Of a stretch of 64,000 bases of DNA, positions 8,399-16,120 are shown piece after piece. The translations under genes and the position numbers were made by a program. The notes beneath the pieces were generated by a model. The model made no database searches. It worked only from the letters and a program-made list of their open reading frames with translations, and was not told the origin of the DNA. Every line of letters starts with the position of its first letter. Position 1 is the stretch's first letter. This DNA is from VYFG01 sp965204165 (GTDB lineage: Bacteria > Pseudomonadota > Gammaproteobacteria > Arenicellales > Poriferihabitantaceae), in the NCBI GenBank assembly GCA_965204165.1, contig OZ241969.1, forward strand, positions 3,658,001-3,722,000, written 5' to 3'.

Positions 8399-8416
8399 CG
8401 TAGTATAAAAACTACG
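8399..8416 (+). promoter_or_regulatory. palindromic operator of the HigB-type toxin-antitoxin pair
   Basis: CGTAGT-ATAAAA-ACTACG is an inverted repeat with perfect 6-bp arms, ending eight bases before the toxin ATG. The spacer contains TATAAA, a possible -10 box, so an antitoxin dimer bound here would shut the promoter. Sites of this shape and position are usual for HigA-type autoregulation. Confidence 0.65.
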
Positions 8417-8424
8417 ATCATGCG

Positions 8425-8707
8425 ATGGTTGAGTTGAAGCAAACGAATACCTTTCGCAAGTGGTTCGCCAATATCCGGGATGCCAGGGCTGCCACGTTCA
8501 TTGCCTCCAGACTGGATCGACTGGCATTCGGCCACACCGGTCGGAAAGGGTGTCAGCGAGCTTCGCATTCACCATGGCCCCGGTTACCGGGTTTATTTTC
8601 AGCGTCGCGGCGACTCGATCATCATCTTGCTGTGCGGAGGCGACAAGAGCTCGCAGTCACGTGACATCAAGACCGCACTACGGATTGCCAAAGAATGGGG
8701 AGAATGA
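8425..8707 (+). pseudogene. RelE/HigB-type toxin gene with a frameshift
   Basis: The first frame, from the ATG at 8425, encodes MVELKQTNTFRKWFANI...SRLDRLAFGH, the N-terminal half of a HigB-family mRNA interferase. The second half, GKGVSELRIHHGPGYRVYF, RRGDSIIILLCGGDK and SSQSRDIKTALRIAKEW, is in the +1 frame and stops at 8705-8707. Family members normally have a few extra residues between these halves, so a small deletion near 8530-8545 both removed them and broke the frame. The toxin should be inactive unless frameshifting occurs. Confidence 0.82.
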
Positions 8708-8709
8708 CC

Positions 8710-9009
8710 ATGACTGAAAAGCTGACAACCTTTGACCCGACCGAACACCTGAACTCCGACCAGGCCATCGCCGATTTCATGGCAGCGGCATTCGAGACCA
8801 GGGACTCGGCCTATATTGCCCACGCCCTGGGTGTTGTCGCCCGGGCCAAGGGGATGACGGAGATTGCCCGTCAGACCGGGTTATCCCGGGAGCAACTCTA
8901 TCGGTCGTTCAGCGCCGAGGGTAATCCGACACTGCGTTCAACACTTGCGGTTATGAAGGCTTTGGGAATCAGCATGTCCGCAAAGCAGGCAGAAGCACAT
9001 TCCGGGTAG
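8710..9009 (+). CDS. HigA-type addiction module antitoxin
   Basis: A 99-residue helix-turn-helix protein (MTEKLTTFDPTEHLNSD..., then KGMTEIARQTGLSREQLYRSF and GNPTLRSTLAVMKALGI). It matches the HigA-like addiction-module antidote family that pairs with the RelE-like toxin just upstream. I prefer the ATG at 8710 because GGGGAGA (8697-8703) is well spaced from it; starts at 8695 or 8704 are alternatives. It is intact although its toxin is frameshifted, so it may survive as an orphan regulator or protect against related toxins. Confidence 0.84.
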   Translation: MTEKLTTFDPTEHLNSDQAIADFMAAAFETRDSAYIAHALGVVARAKGMTEIARQTGLSREQLYRSFSAEGNPTLRSTLAVMKALGISMSAKQAEAHSG

Positions 9010-9102
9010 ATGGACAAGACGACCCTGTGCGTGCTGGCCATACTCTTTGTGACCGCCGTCCTTGGGACAACATTCCAGCTGACCCACGCAGCACGCAAAT
9101 GA
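9010..9102 (+). CDS. 30-residue putative membrane micropeptide
   Basis: The ATG directly follows the antitoxin stop (TAG-ATG). The 30-residue product, starting MDKTTLCVLAILFVTAV, has one clear hydrophobic segment (residues ~6-22) and a basic end (HAARK), like a single-span membrane peptide. Its TGA overlaps the ATG of the next small ORF by four bases. Nothing recognisable by family. The packing suggests translation but the length is too short for confidence. Confidence 0.35.
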   Translation: MDKTTLCVLAILFVTAVLGTTFQLTHAARK

Positions 9103-9191
9103 AGAAGGAAAAGGATGACCGACGGTCTGCAAGGCGTCACAGGAAAATCACCAGGCAGTACCAGGAAAAGCAGTCCCGGGTCGACGAATGA
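9099..9191 (+). CDS. 30-residue putative basic micropeptide
   Basis: This starts inside the stop of the preceding small ORF (ATGA) and encodes a highly charged 30-residue peptide, MKKEKDDRRSARRHRKITRQ..., rich in Arg and Lys. It ends 124 bases before the second umuC-end repeat begins. No family is recognised. The tandem hydrophobic/basic pair, both overlapped by four bases in the same orientation as the antitoxin, is the only evidence for expression. Confidence 0.3.
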   Translation: MKKEKDDRRSARRHRKITRQYQEKQSRVDE

Positions 9192-9315
9192 CGGATCAAT
9201 AGAGACACGAAAGTGACATGCCTTGCCATTCGGCAAGGACAAAGAAACTACGAACGAGAAGACAATTCGAGCCTGACCGGGCAGGCCGTAATGTCCGGCT
9301 CACCCCTCAAACACT

Positions 9316-9535
9316 TCCCGGTCAGGCATGCACGACCGGGATATCCGACCAGCGCGTGGTGTATTCCGGCGAAGTGTACTGCTGGCGCATGTACCAGGGC
9401 CGGGAGACGCCCTGTGCGGCAAGGAACACGCTGCCCTTCCCCTTCTCCTGGTTGATCGCGTCAATCGCCCCCATCAGCCGGTCGGTCTTTTCGGGCTGTT
9501 CCGGGTAAAACAGGTCATCCTGGTAGTGGTTCCTG
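9316..9535. repeat. direct repeat, copy 2 (functional umuC 3' end); copy 1 at 8048-8265
   Basis: The ~220-bp repeat begins TCCCGGTCAG in both copies and ends GGTTCCTG. Copies differ by scattered substitutions and a 2-base deletion in copy 1. The two copies lie about 1.27 kb apart in the same orientation and flank the HigB-type pair and the small ORFs. Homologous recombination between them would remove the whole module. Confidence 0.92.
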
Positions 9536-10575
9536 TCCACCAGCTCGATCAGGCCGACGCCGGCCTTCAGGTACTGATGGCCCGGGCGGTACAGTCTTTC
9601 CGCCGCCAGGCGGGCCTCCCGGGTGATCACCCTCGTGTCGTCGGTCGGACACGCCAGGCGGATGACCTCGCTGGCGGAATGGAAGTCGGGCATGAACGGC
9701 GAGGTATGGATGAAGACGTGCATCGCGACCGCGAGGTGGTTCTGCTTGCGCAGTTTCTCGGCGGCGCGGCTCGCGTACAATGCCACGCCCTGCAGCACCG
9801 GTTCGGGGCGCGTGGCCTTCTTCCCGAACGACCGGGTGCAGTAGATCTGTTTCTTCGCCGGCGGGATTTCCTCGAGGTCGATGCAGGAGCGGCCGTTCAG
9901 TTCCTCGATGGTCCGCTCCACGCAAACGCTGGTGCGCCGCCGGACGGCCTTGGGATCGGCCCTGGCCAGGTCATGGGCGGTTGCCACGCCGAATCCCTCC
10001 AGGCGTCTTGCCAGCCTCCTGTTGATGCCCCACACGCCGGTCGCCGGGGTCCGTTCCAGGACCGGGTCCCATCTCCCGGGGGCATCCAGCGTGCAGCTGC
10101 CCCCCAGCGCCGGATCCTTCTTGGCGACGCGCCCGGCGAGCTTGGCCAGCGTCTTGGTAGGGGCGACCCCGACGCTGACCGGCACGCGGACCTCCTGCCA
10201 CAGGGTGTCCCTGATCTTCCTGCCGTATTCCCTGGTGTCGATGCGCATCCCGGCAAAGGACAGGAACATCTCGTCGATCGAATACACCTCGATCTGCGGG
10301 CTGAACTGCCTGAGCGTCATCATCAGCCGGTCGGATATGTCCCCGTACAGCGGGTAGTTGGAGGAAAAGATCGCCACGCCGTGCCGGCGCAGCCGGGACT
10401 CGATCTTGAAAAACGGCTGCAGGTCCTCGATGCCGAGCGCCTTGGCCTCCCGGGAGCGGGCCACGACGAAGCCGTCGTTGTTGGACAGGACCACCACGGG
10501 CTTCCCCCGCAGGTCGGGACGGAAGATCTGCTGGCAGCTCGCGTAGAAGCTGTTGCAGTCAACGAGGGCGAACAT
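9322..10575 (-). CDS. umuC: DNA polymerase V catalytic subunit UmuC (Y family)
   Basis: A 417-residue Y-family translesion polymerase. It starts MFALVDCNSFYASCQ with the first catalytic Asp6 and carries the SIDEMFLSF active-site Asp/Glu pair near residue 100. It also holds the helix-hairpin-helix region (GVWGINRRLARRLEGFG) and the UmuC C-terminal domain ending near RPWYMRQQYTSPEYTTRW. It follows umuD with a 17-base overlap on the same strand. UmuC acts with cleaved UmuD to bypass lesions during the SOS response. Length and motifs are normal. Confidence 0.93.
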   Translation of the reverse strand: MFALVDCNSFYASCQQIFRPDLRGKPVVVLSNNDGFVVARSREAKALGIEDLQPFFKIESRLRRHGVAIFSSNYPLYGDISDRLMMTLRQFSPQIEVYSIDEMFLSFAGMRIDTREYGRKIRDTLWQEVRVPVSVGVAPTKTLAKLAGRVAKKDPALGGSCTLDAPGRWDPVLERTPATGVWGINRRLARRLEGFGVATAHDLARADPKAVRRRTSVCVERTIEELNGRSCIDLEEIPPAKKQIYCTRSFGKKATRPEPVLQGVALYASRAAEKLRKQNHLAVAMHVFIHTSPFMPDFHSASEVIRLACPTDDTRVITREARLAAERLYRPGHQYLKAGVGLIELVDRNHYQDDLFYPEQPEKTDRLMGAIDAINQEKGKGSVFLAAQGVSRPWYMRQQYTSPEYTTRWSDIPVVHA

Positions 10576-10996
10576 GGCGATGGGAACGGATCGAGTGGAT
10601 CACGACCCCTTCGATGATCATGTCCGCGTCCTCGCCCACGGGGATCGGCGGATAGTCGTCATTCGCGGACAGCAGGCAGCACCGTTTCCGATCGAGGATC
10701 TTGCAGGTCATCTCCCCGTCGATGACCGCCACGACGACGCTCCCGTGTTCCGGTTCCACGGCCCGGTCCACGATCAGGAGGTCGCCGTCGAAGATGCCCA
10801 GATCCTTCATCGACGAACCCGAGACGCGGCAGTAGAAGGTCGCGGCGGGGTGCTTGATCAGGTGTTCATTCAGGTCAAGCTTCCTGTCCATGTAGTCGTC
10901 TGCGGGGCTGGGAAACCCCGCCGGCACGGCGCCGGGGAAGTAGGGAATCCGGTAGGATGTCCCGGAAAGATGCTCTCCCAGATATTCCAGTTTCAT
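10559..10996 (-). CDS. umuD: UmuD, SOS mutagenesis peptidase S24 protein
   Basis: A 145-residue LexA-like self-cleaving protein. The cleavage site is Ala26-Gly27 (AVPAGFPSP), the nucleophile is Ser62 in VSGSSMKD, and the general base is Lys99 in DGEMTCKIL. RecA-stimulated cleavage gives UmuD', which forms polymerase V with UmuC. It overlaps umuC by 17 bases. I see no copy of the palindrome found in front of lexA in the 179 bases upstream, so SOS control of this operon is not evident from the sequence. Confidence 0.92.
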   Translation of the reverse strand: MKLEYLGEHLSGTSYRIPYFPGAVPAGFPSPADDYMDRKLDLNEHLIKHPAATFYCRVSGSSMKDLGIFDGDLLIVDRAVEPEHGSVVVAVIDGEMTCKILDRKRCCLLSANDDYPPIPVGEDADMIIEGVVIHSIRSHRHVRPR

Positions 10997-11175
10997 CGCT
11001 TCAATCCGTTCGGAGCGGACATTCGCCGCGGTGCCGGGAACCCGCCCCGGGGAGCCCTGAAAGCATATCGTGCTTCCGTTGACTGCGGGGGTACAGGGAG
11101 CATGTGACGCCCCGGCATGTGGTCCGAGCGCTCATGAAGGCCGGCATATCGCCCTATGCCAATCCATACCAACCC

Positions 11176-11676
11176 CTATTCCTTCTTGTCGGTCCCCTGC
11201 GTATCCCCCGGAGGCTCGGGGCGTACTTCTCCGGTGCTGCCAAGCCAGGCGCCCATCATTTCCTGCCACATCTCCATTCTCTTCTTGCTGAGATCGTTCC
11301 ACATGGTCACCGGGTCCTGTCCCATGAGCCCGCTCATGCTTTGCTGGAGCTGTTCCTGCTGCTGCTGGAAGAAGGACAGGTTGTGGTTGAGGAACTCCGA
11401 AAAACCCTGGTGCTGCCTCTCGGCGTAGTAGCGGATGAAGTTCTGGAGATTGTCGGTGGAGAACAGCGGATCGCTTTCCGACTCCTGCTCGATGATGATC
11501 TGCAGCAGGATGCTTCGGGTGATGTCCTTCTTCGACTGGGTGTCGATCACCTGGAATTCCACGCCCTGCACCACCATGCTGCGTACATCGCCGAGCGTGA
11601 TGTACTTGCTTTCCGCCGTGTCGTAGATCCGGCGGTTTGGGTACTTCTTTATGATACGAACGTCGTCTTTGCTCAT
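11176..11676 (-). CDS. phaR: polyhydroxyalkanoate synthesis repressor PhaR
   Basis: A 166-residue protein with the PHB/PHA accumulation regulator domain at the N-terminus (IIKKYPNRRIYDTAESKYITLGDVR) and the repeat domain after it (DTQSKKDITRSILLQIIIEQE). A Gln-rich segment and a charged tail follow. PhaR senses PHB granules: free protein represses phasin and synthesis genes, and granule binding relieves this. It is divergent from phaC, and the intergenic region holds a perfect copy of the operator palindrome. Confidence 0.93.
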   Translation of the reverse strand: MSKDDVRIIKKYPNRRIYDTAESKYITLGDVRSMVVQGVEFQVIDTQSKKDITRSILLQIIIEQESESDPLFSTDNLQNFIRYYAERQHQGFSEFLNHNLSFFQQQQEQLQQSMSGLMGQDPVTMWNDLSKKRMEMWQEMMGAWLGSTGEVRPEPPGDTQGTDKKE

Positions 11677-11781
11677 GATGGGACTCAGGGGAGAATAGAA
11701 GCGGTGGTCTCACTGCCGGATCATACACTGTCACGGCCCGGCGGGTGACATGTCGGCCCGCCCGAACGCTCCTCGCTTCAC

Positions 11782-11832
11782 TTGACTTGACTAGGAAAAA
11801 CAATACAATAGCATAAATTGTGCGCTGCACAA
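11782..11832 (+). promoter_or_regulatory. phaC promoter with perfect PhaR-type operator
   Basis: TTGACT (11782-11787), a 16-bp spacer and TACAAT (11804-11809) form a good sigma-70 promoter. TTGTGC-GCT-GCACAA (11818-11832), a perfect palindrome with 6-bp arms, sits on the expected transcription start. It matches the degenerate sites in front of the phasin gene and phaB, which makes it the best single example of the operator. Confidence 0.75.
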
Positions 11833-11864
11833 ATCCCTGTTCCCCCCATTCCGCGGACCGCCCC

Positions 11865-13652
11865 ATGCCCGAAGACCAGACCCAGCATACCACCAGAAGT
11901 GACGATCCCGGGCAGATATTGATGAATAATATCAAGGAAATGGAGGCTATTCTTGGGGAAATTTCGAAGAATACCCGCGCCGCGGACGTGGACCCGTTTC
12001 ATCTCACCGAGGCCTGTAACGCCTGGCTCAGGGCCATTTCCGCCGACCCCCAGAAGGTGTTCGAGGCCGGCCTGCAGTACTGGCAGGACGCCATGCGCCT
12101 TTACCAGCAGAGCGCCCTCACGCTCATGGGGGTGGACCAGGAGCCCGTGATCAGCGAGTCAAGGGGCGACCGGCGCTTCCGCCACGAGGCGTGGCAGGAC
12201 CAGCCGGTGTTCAACCTGATCAAGCAGTCCTACCTGCTGACCTCGCGCTGGGCCCGGGACATGGTTTCCGACGTCGAGGGAATGGATGAGCACGATGCGG
12301 AAAAGGTGGCCTTCTTCACCGAACGCTACATCGAGTCCCTGTCACCCACCAACTTCGCCGCCACCAACCCGGCGGTCATCGAAAAGACCATCGAATCCAA
12401 CGGGGAGAACCTGGTCAAGGGCCTGAAGAACATGCTGGCGGATCTCAAGGAGGGCAACGGCCAGCTGCAGATCTCCATGACCGACACGGAGGCGTTCGAA
12501 CTCGGCCGCAATGTTGCCACGACACCCGGCAAGGTGGTCTTCCGCAACCGCATGTTCGAGCTGTTGCAGTACAGCCCGTCGACGGAAAAGGTATTCACCC
12601 GCCCCCTCCTGATCATCCCGCCCTGGATCAACAAGTATTACGTTCTCGACCTGCAGCCGAAGAATTCCTTCATCCGCTGGCTGGTGGAACAGGGCCACAC
12701 CGTGTTCGTGGTCTCCTGGATCAACCCCGACGCCTCCTACCGCGACACCGGTTTCGATGCGTACGTGATCGAGGGCGTGGGGGCCGCCCTGGATGCGGTG
12801 GAGGCGGCCACCGGCGAGCGCCGGGTGAACGCCATCGGCTACTGCATCGGCGGCGCGCTGCTGGCAACCGCCCTTGCCTATCTCAAGGCCACCGGCGACG
12901 AACGGATCCGCAGCGCCACGCTCCTGACCACCCTGCTGGATTACTCGGAGCCCGGCGAACTGGGCGTGTTCGTCGACCAGCAACAGCTGGACAAGCTGGA
13001 TGAAACGATGCAGGAAAAGGGCTACCTGAAGGGCAGTTCCATGGCGGGCACCTTCAACCTCCTGCGCGCCAACGACCTGATCTGGTCGTTCTACATCAAC
13101 AACTACCTGCTCGGAAACGATCCGCGGCCTTTCGACCTGCTTTACTGGAATTCCGATTCCACTCGTCTGCCCGCCAGCATGCACCGCTGGTACCTCCAGA
13201 ACTTCTACATCGACAACCGGCTGCGGGAACCCGGCGGCATCGAGATCGACGGCGTTCCCATCGACCTCGGCAGCGTGGATGTCCCGGTCTGCTTCGTCTC
13301 CGCCGTTGAGGACCACATCGCGCCCTGGAAATCCACCTATACGGGCGCCCGGCTGTTGCCCGGCCAAGTCAAGTTCATCCTGGGGGGATCGGGCCATATC
13401 GCCGGGATCGTCAACCCGCCCGCGGCGACCAAGTACAGCTACCGGACCACCAGCCGCCCCCCCGCGGACCCGGACGGGTGGTTCGCCGGCGCCACGGTCC
13501 ACGAGGGCTCCTGGTGGCCGGAATGGCAGCGCTGGATCAGCCGCAGGGCCGGCAAGCGGATTCCCGCCAGACAGCCCGGGGACGGCGGCCTCGAGATCAT
13601 CGAGGACGCGCCCGGCAGCTATGTCAAGGTGCGCGTACTGAAGGACGACTGA
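11865..13652 (+). CDS. phaC: class I poly(3-hydroxyalkanoate) synthase PhaC
   Basis: A 595-residue PHA synthase that polymerises (R)-3-hydroxybutyryl-CoA. The lipase-like box GYCIGG places the catalytic Cys at residue 327. The Asp lies in LYWNSDSTRLP or the later SAVEDHIAPW block, and the His in GGSGHIAGIVNPP. The N-terminal domain (YQQSALTLMGV, AWQDQPVFNLIKQSYLL) and length place it in class I. I chose the ATG at 11865 (MPEDQTQ) because the longer ORF would begin inside the operator. phaB follows 44 bases downstream as a likely operon partner; phaA is absent from the window. Confidence 0.94.
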   Translation: MPEDQTQHTTRSDDPGQILMNNIKEMEAILGEISKNTRAADVDPFHLTEACNAWLRAISADPQKVFEAGLQYWQDAMRLYQQSALTLMGVDQEPVISESRGDRRFRHEAWQDQPVFNLIKQSYLLTSRWARDMVSDVEGMDEHDAEKVAFFTERYIESLSPTNFAATNPAVIEKTIESNGENLVKGLKNMLADLKEGNGQLQISMTDTEAFELGRNVATTPGKVVFRNRMFELLQYSPSTEKVFTRPLLIIPPWINKYYVLDLQPKNSFIRWLVEQGHTVFVVSWINPDASYRDTGFDAYVIEGVGAALDAVEAATGERRVNAIGYCIGGALLATALAYLKATGDERIRSATLLTTLLDYSEPGELGVFVDQQQLDKLDETMQEKGYLKGSSMAGTFNLLRANDLIWSFYINNYLLGNDPRPFDLLYWNSDSTRLPASMHRWYLQNFYIDNRLREPGGIEIDGVPIDLGSVDVPVCFVSAVEDHIAPWKSTYTGARLLPGQVKFILGGSGHIAGIVNPPAATKYSYRTTSRPPADPDGWFAGATVHEGSWWPEWQRWISRRAGKRIPARQPGDGGLEIIEDAPGSYVKVRVLKDD

Positions 13653-13696
13653 AACATTTCCCGATCAACGAACCAAACACTTGAGGAATACATACC

Positions 13697-14419
13697 ATGA
13701 GCAGAGTCGCAGTGGTTACCGGCGGTACCCGGGGTATCGGTGAGGCCGTCAGCGTCAGCCTGAAAGAGGCTGGCTACAACGTCGCCGCCAGCTATGCGGG
13801 CAACGACGAGGCCGCGCAGAAATTCACCGAGAAGACCGGCATCCCGACCTACAAGTTCGACGTTTCCGATTTCGATGCCTGCAAGGCCGCGCTGGAACGG
13901 ATCGAGGCCGATCTCGGCCCCGTCGATGTCCTGGTGAACAACGCCGGCATCACCAAGGACGGAACCATGCACCGCATGAGCTTTGACCAGTGGAACGCGG
14001 TGATCCAGACCAATCTGTCCTCCTGCTTCAACATGAGCCGGTCGGTGATCGAGGGCATGCGGGAGCGCGGCTTCGGCCGCATCGTCAATATCGGTTCCGT
14101 GAACGGCCAGGCCGGGCAGTACGGCCAGGTGAACTACGCCGCGGCCAAGTCCGGTATCCATGGATTCACCAAGGCCCTGGCCCAGGAAGGCGCCGCCAAG
14201 GGCATCACCGTGAACGCCATCGCCCCGGGCTATGTGCTCACCGACATGGTGCGCGCGGTCCCGGAGAAGGTGCTGGAGAAGATCATCGCCACCATTCCGG
14301 TGGGGCGCCTGGGCGACCCCAATGACATCGCCCGCTCGGTGCTGTTCCTGGTGGCCGACGACGCCGGCTTCATCACCGGCTCCACCCTCAGCATCAACGG
14401 CGGCCAGCACATGTACTGA
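13697..14419 (+). CDS. phaB: acetoacetyl-CoA reductase (second copy, phaC operon)
   Basis: A 240-residue short-chain dehydrogenase with TGGTRGIGEAV for NADPH, the NNAGITKDGT block, and the PhaB-type active site GSVNGQAGQYGQVNYAAAKSG with Ser, Tyr and Lys. It supplies (R)-3-hydroxybutyryl-CoA to PhaC. A GAGGAA ribosome-binding site precedes the ATG, and the gene lies directly behind phaC. It differs clearly from the copy at 5415, so the two are diverged paralogues and not a recent duplication. Confidence 0.93.
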   Translation: MSRVAVVTGGTRGIGEAVSVSLKEAGYNVAASYAGNDEAAQKFTEKTGIPTYKFDVSDFDACKAALERIEADLGPVDVLVNNAGITKDGTMHRMSFDQWNAVIQTNLSSCFNMSRSVIEGMRERGFGRIVNIGSVNGQAGQYGQVNYAAAKSGIHGFTKALAQEGAAKGITVNAIAPGYVLTDMVRAVPEKVLEKIIATIPVGRLGDPNDIARSVLFLVADDAGFITGSTLSINGGQHMY

Positions 14420-14466
14420 ACAGGACGGCCGTCTCCCGGGATCCCGGGGCCGGCGACGTTCCGGGG

Positions 14467-15519
14467 CTACCGCCCCGCCGACAGCCAGCGGCCCAGTTCC
14501 GGGTGCACCTCCCGCTGGGCCCTTGCGCTGACGATCAGCCCGATGTGGCCGCCGCCGAACGGCAGTTCCCCGTACAGCCCGGGGCCGACATGCGCACCAA
14601 GCGCCGTGGACGAGGCCGGCGGCACCAGGTGGTCCCTTTCCGCGAATACGTTCAGCACCGGCGTCTCCAACCGTTTCAGGTCCACGGCCTCGCCCCGGAC
14701 CTCGAACGTTCCCCTGACGAGGCGGTTCTCCCCGTAGAGATCCCCCATGAACTGGGCGAACGCCCTGCCCGGCTGGTCCGGGCAGTCATGCACCCACCGG
14801 TCCATGCGCAGGGAGAATTCGAAGTCGGAGTCCTCCTCGTGACCGTCGATCCGGCGCACGTGCCTGCGAAGGTCATCGAAGGGGCGGGCGGAACGGAACA
14901 TCAGCGTGATCAGTTCCCCGGGCACGTTGACCGGACGCGCCGCCAGCCTGGTGAACCGGATATGCCGGGACCAGAGCCTGATCAGGCTGTCGCCGGCATG
15001 GAAATCCACTGGCGTGACCACCAGGCCGAGCCGCCTGACCCGCCCGGGCCGCAGGCAGGCATGGCTGAGGGCGAAGGTGCCGCCCTGGCAGATACCCACC
15101 AGGTTGATCCGTTCGAATCCCGTCGCACCGGAAACAAAGTCCAGGGCATCCCCGATGGCGTCGAGGACGTAGACCGAAAGGTCTTTTTCCCGATCGGCGT
15201 CCGTGGTGCGCGCCCAGTCCATGAGAAACACCCGGTTGCCGGCTTCGGCCAGCCTGCGCACCATGGAATGGTCCGGGTCGATATCGATCACGTCAGCCCG
15301 GTTGACGTGGGAATAGACGATCAGGACCGGGACGGCGCCCTCCTCCGGGCCCGCGATGAACTCACGCAGCCGCACGGGACCCTTCTCGAGCACCACCCGG
15401 TTGGGGGTGCACCAGCCTCTGGCGACGGCATTGCTTTCGATGTCCCGGTTGAACGACCGGTACCTCTCCCGGAACCGGTCGAGCTCCTGCCTGATGTCCG
15501 CGGTGGGCCGCCCGTTCAC
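14467..15519 (-). CDS. class III-type PHA synthase catalytic subunit PhaC
   Basis: A 350-residue synthase of class III size. It has the lipase-like box GICQGG with the catalytic Cys at residue 144, the Asp in VFAERDHLVPP, and the His in GGGHIGLIV. An upstream segment PVLIVYSHVNRADVIDI and the FLMDWARTTDADREKDLSVYV block are typical of class III/IV enzymes. The GTG start at 15519 overlaps the stop of the upstream phaE-like gene (GTGA), so the two are coupled. It gives the organism a second PHA synthase unlike the class I enzyme 800 bases away. Confidence 0.85.
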   Translation of the reverse strand: MNGRPTADIRQELDRFRERYRSFNRDIESNAVARGWCTPNRVVLEKGPVRLREFIAGPEEGAVPVLIVYSHVNRADVIDIDPDHSMVRRLAEAGNRVFLMDWARTTDADREKDLSVYVLDAIGDALDFVSGATGFERINLVGICQGGTFALSHACLRPGRVRRLGLVVTPVDFHAGDSLIRLWSRHIRFTRLAARPVNVPGELITLMFRSARPFDDLRRHVRRIDGHEEDSDFEFSLRMDRWVHDCPDQPGRAFAQFMGDLYGENRLVRGTFEVRGEAVDLKRLETPVLNVFAERDHLVPPASSTALGAHVGPGLYGELPFGGGHIGLIVSARAQREVHPELGRWLSAGR

Positions 15520-16013
15520 GGATCCTGCCCCGCCGCTGCCAGGTCGATGCAGCCGTTGACGACCAGGCCGATCATTTCCGTGAACGGGTCTGAACGCACC
15601 AGGTTGCCGTAGGCAAGGTCGCAGGCCTCGGCCCAGGCCTGGAAGAATTCCGGGAAGTCCGGGATTTGCTCCCGGCGATCGGCCAGCGTCTCCAGAAACG
15701 ATTCCATGGCCTCCCCGCCCTGGGCCAGCACCTCCTCCTGGAATCCCCGCATGGCCCGGTCCAGCCCGGGCTGCCGGCCGGCCAGGGGATTTTCCAGAAG
15801 CCCGCCTGCCAGGGCCATCTGCTGACCGAAGGCCTCCTGCCAGATTTCCACCAGGCGGGGGTGCAGTTCGTCCATGGCGGCAGGGGCGGCATCCCGTTCC
15901 AGGAGTTCCACGAAACGGGCGTAGCACTGCCCGATGCTCACATAGCAGGCGCCGGAGAACAGGTATTTCTGGAAAGGTCCGGGTTCGGTGGGGTGTTCGC
16001 TCACGTTGTTCAT
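15516..16013 (-). CDS. PhaE-like subunit of class III PHA synthase
   Basis: A 165-residue acidic, helical protein with no catalytic motif. The C-terminal stretch FFQAWAEACDLAYGNLVRSDPFTEMIG resembles the conserved end of PhaE, and the gene is coupled to the class III-type phaC. PhaE of purple sulfur bacteria is roughly twice this length, so this is a short form, nearer in size to the PhaR subunit of class IV synthases. I set the start at the ATG at 16013 (MNNVSEHPTE). Assignment rests mainly on context. Confidence 0.72.
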   Translation of the reverse strand: MNNVSEHPTEPGPFQKYLFSGACYVSIGQCYARFVELLERDAAPAAMDELHPRLVEIWQEAFGQQMALAGGLLENPLAGRQPGLDRAMRGFQEEVLAQGGEAMESFLETLADRREQIPDFPEFFQAWAEACDLAYGNLVRSDPFTEMIGLVVNGCIDLAAAGQDP

Positions 16014-16120
16014 GGACTTGGGCTGCCGGAAGGAAGGATTATCGCAGCCGGGAGGCGGATTGCCCATTCATCCATCCAGCATGTTGGAGCCGGGACCCGG
16101 GGCGGCAGGTCCAGAAGCCG

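Noticed and set aside
10997..11175. A LexA site before umuD
   Set aside because: Neither CTGT-N8-ACAG nor GTTCTC-N6-GAGAAC occurs there; fragments such as GTTCGGAGCGGAC do not form a palindrome.
14420..14466. Hairpin between the convergent phaB and class III-type phaC
   Set aside because: GC-rich inverted repeats are present but there is no T run on either strand, so a rho-independent terminator is not supported.
14503..15612. A 369-residue plus-strand frame
   Set aside because: It is opposite the class III-type PHA synthase, whose catalytic motifs are unmistakable.
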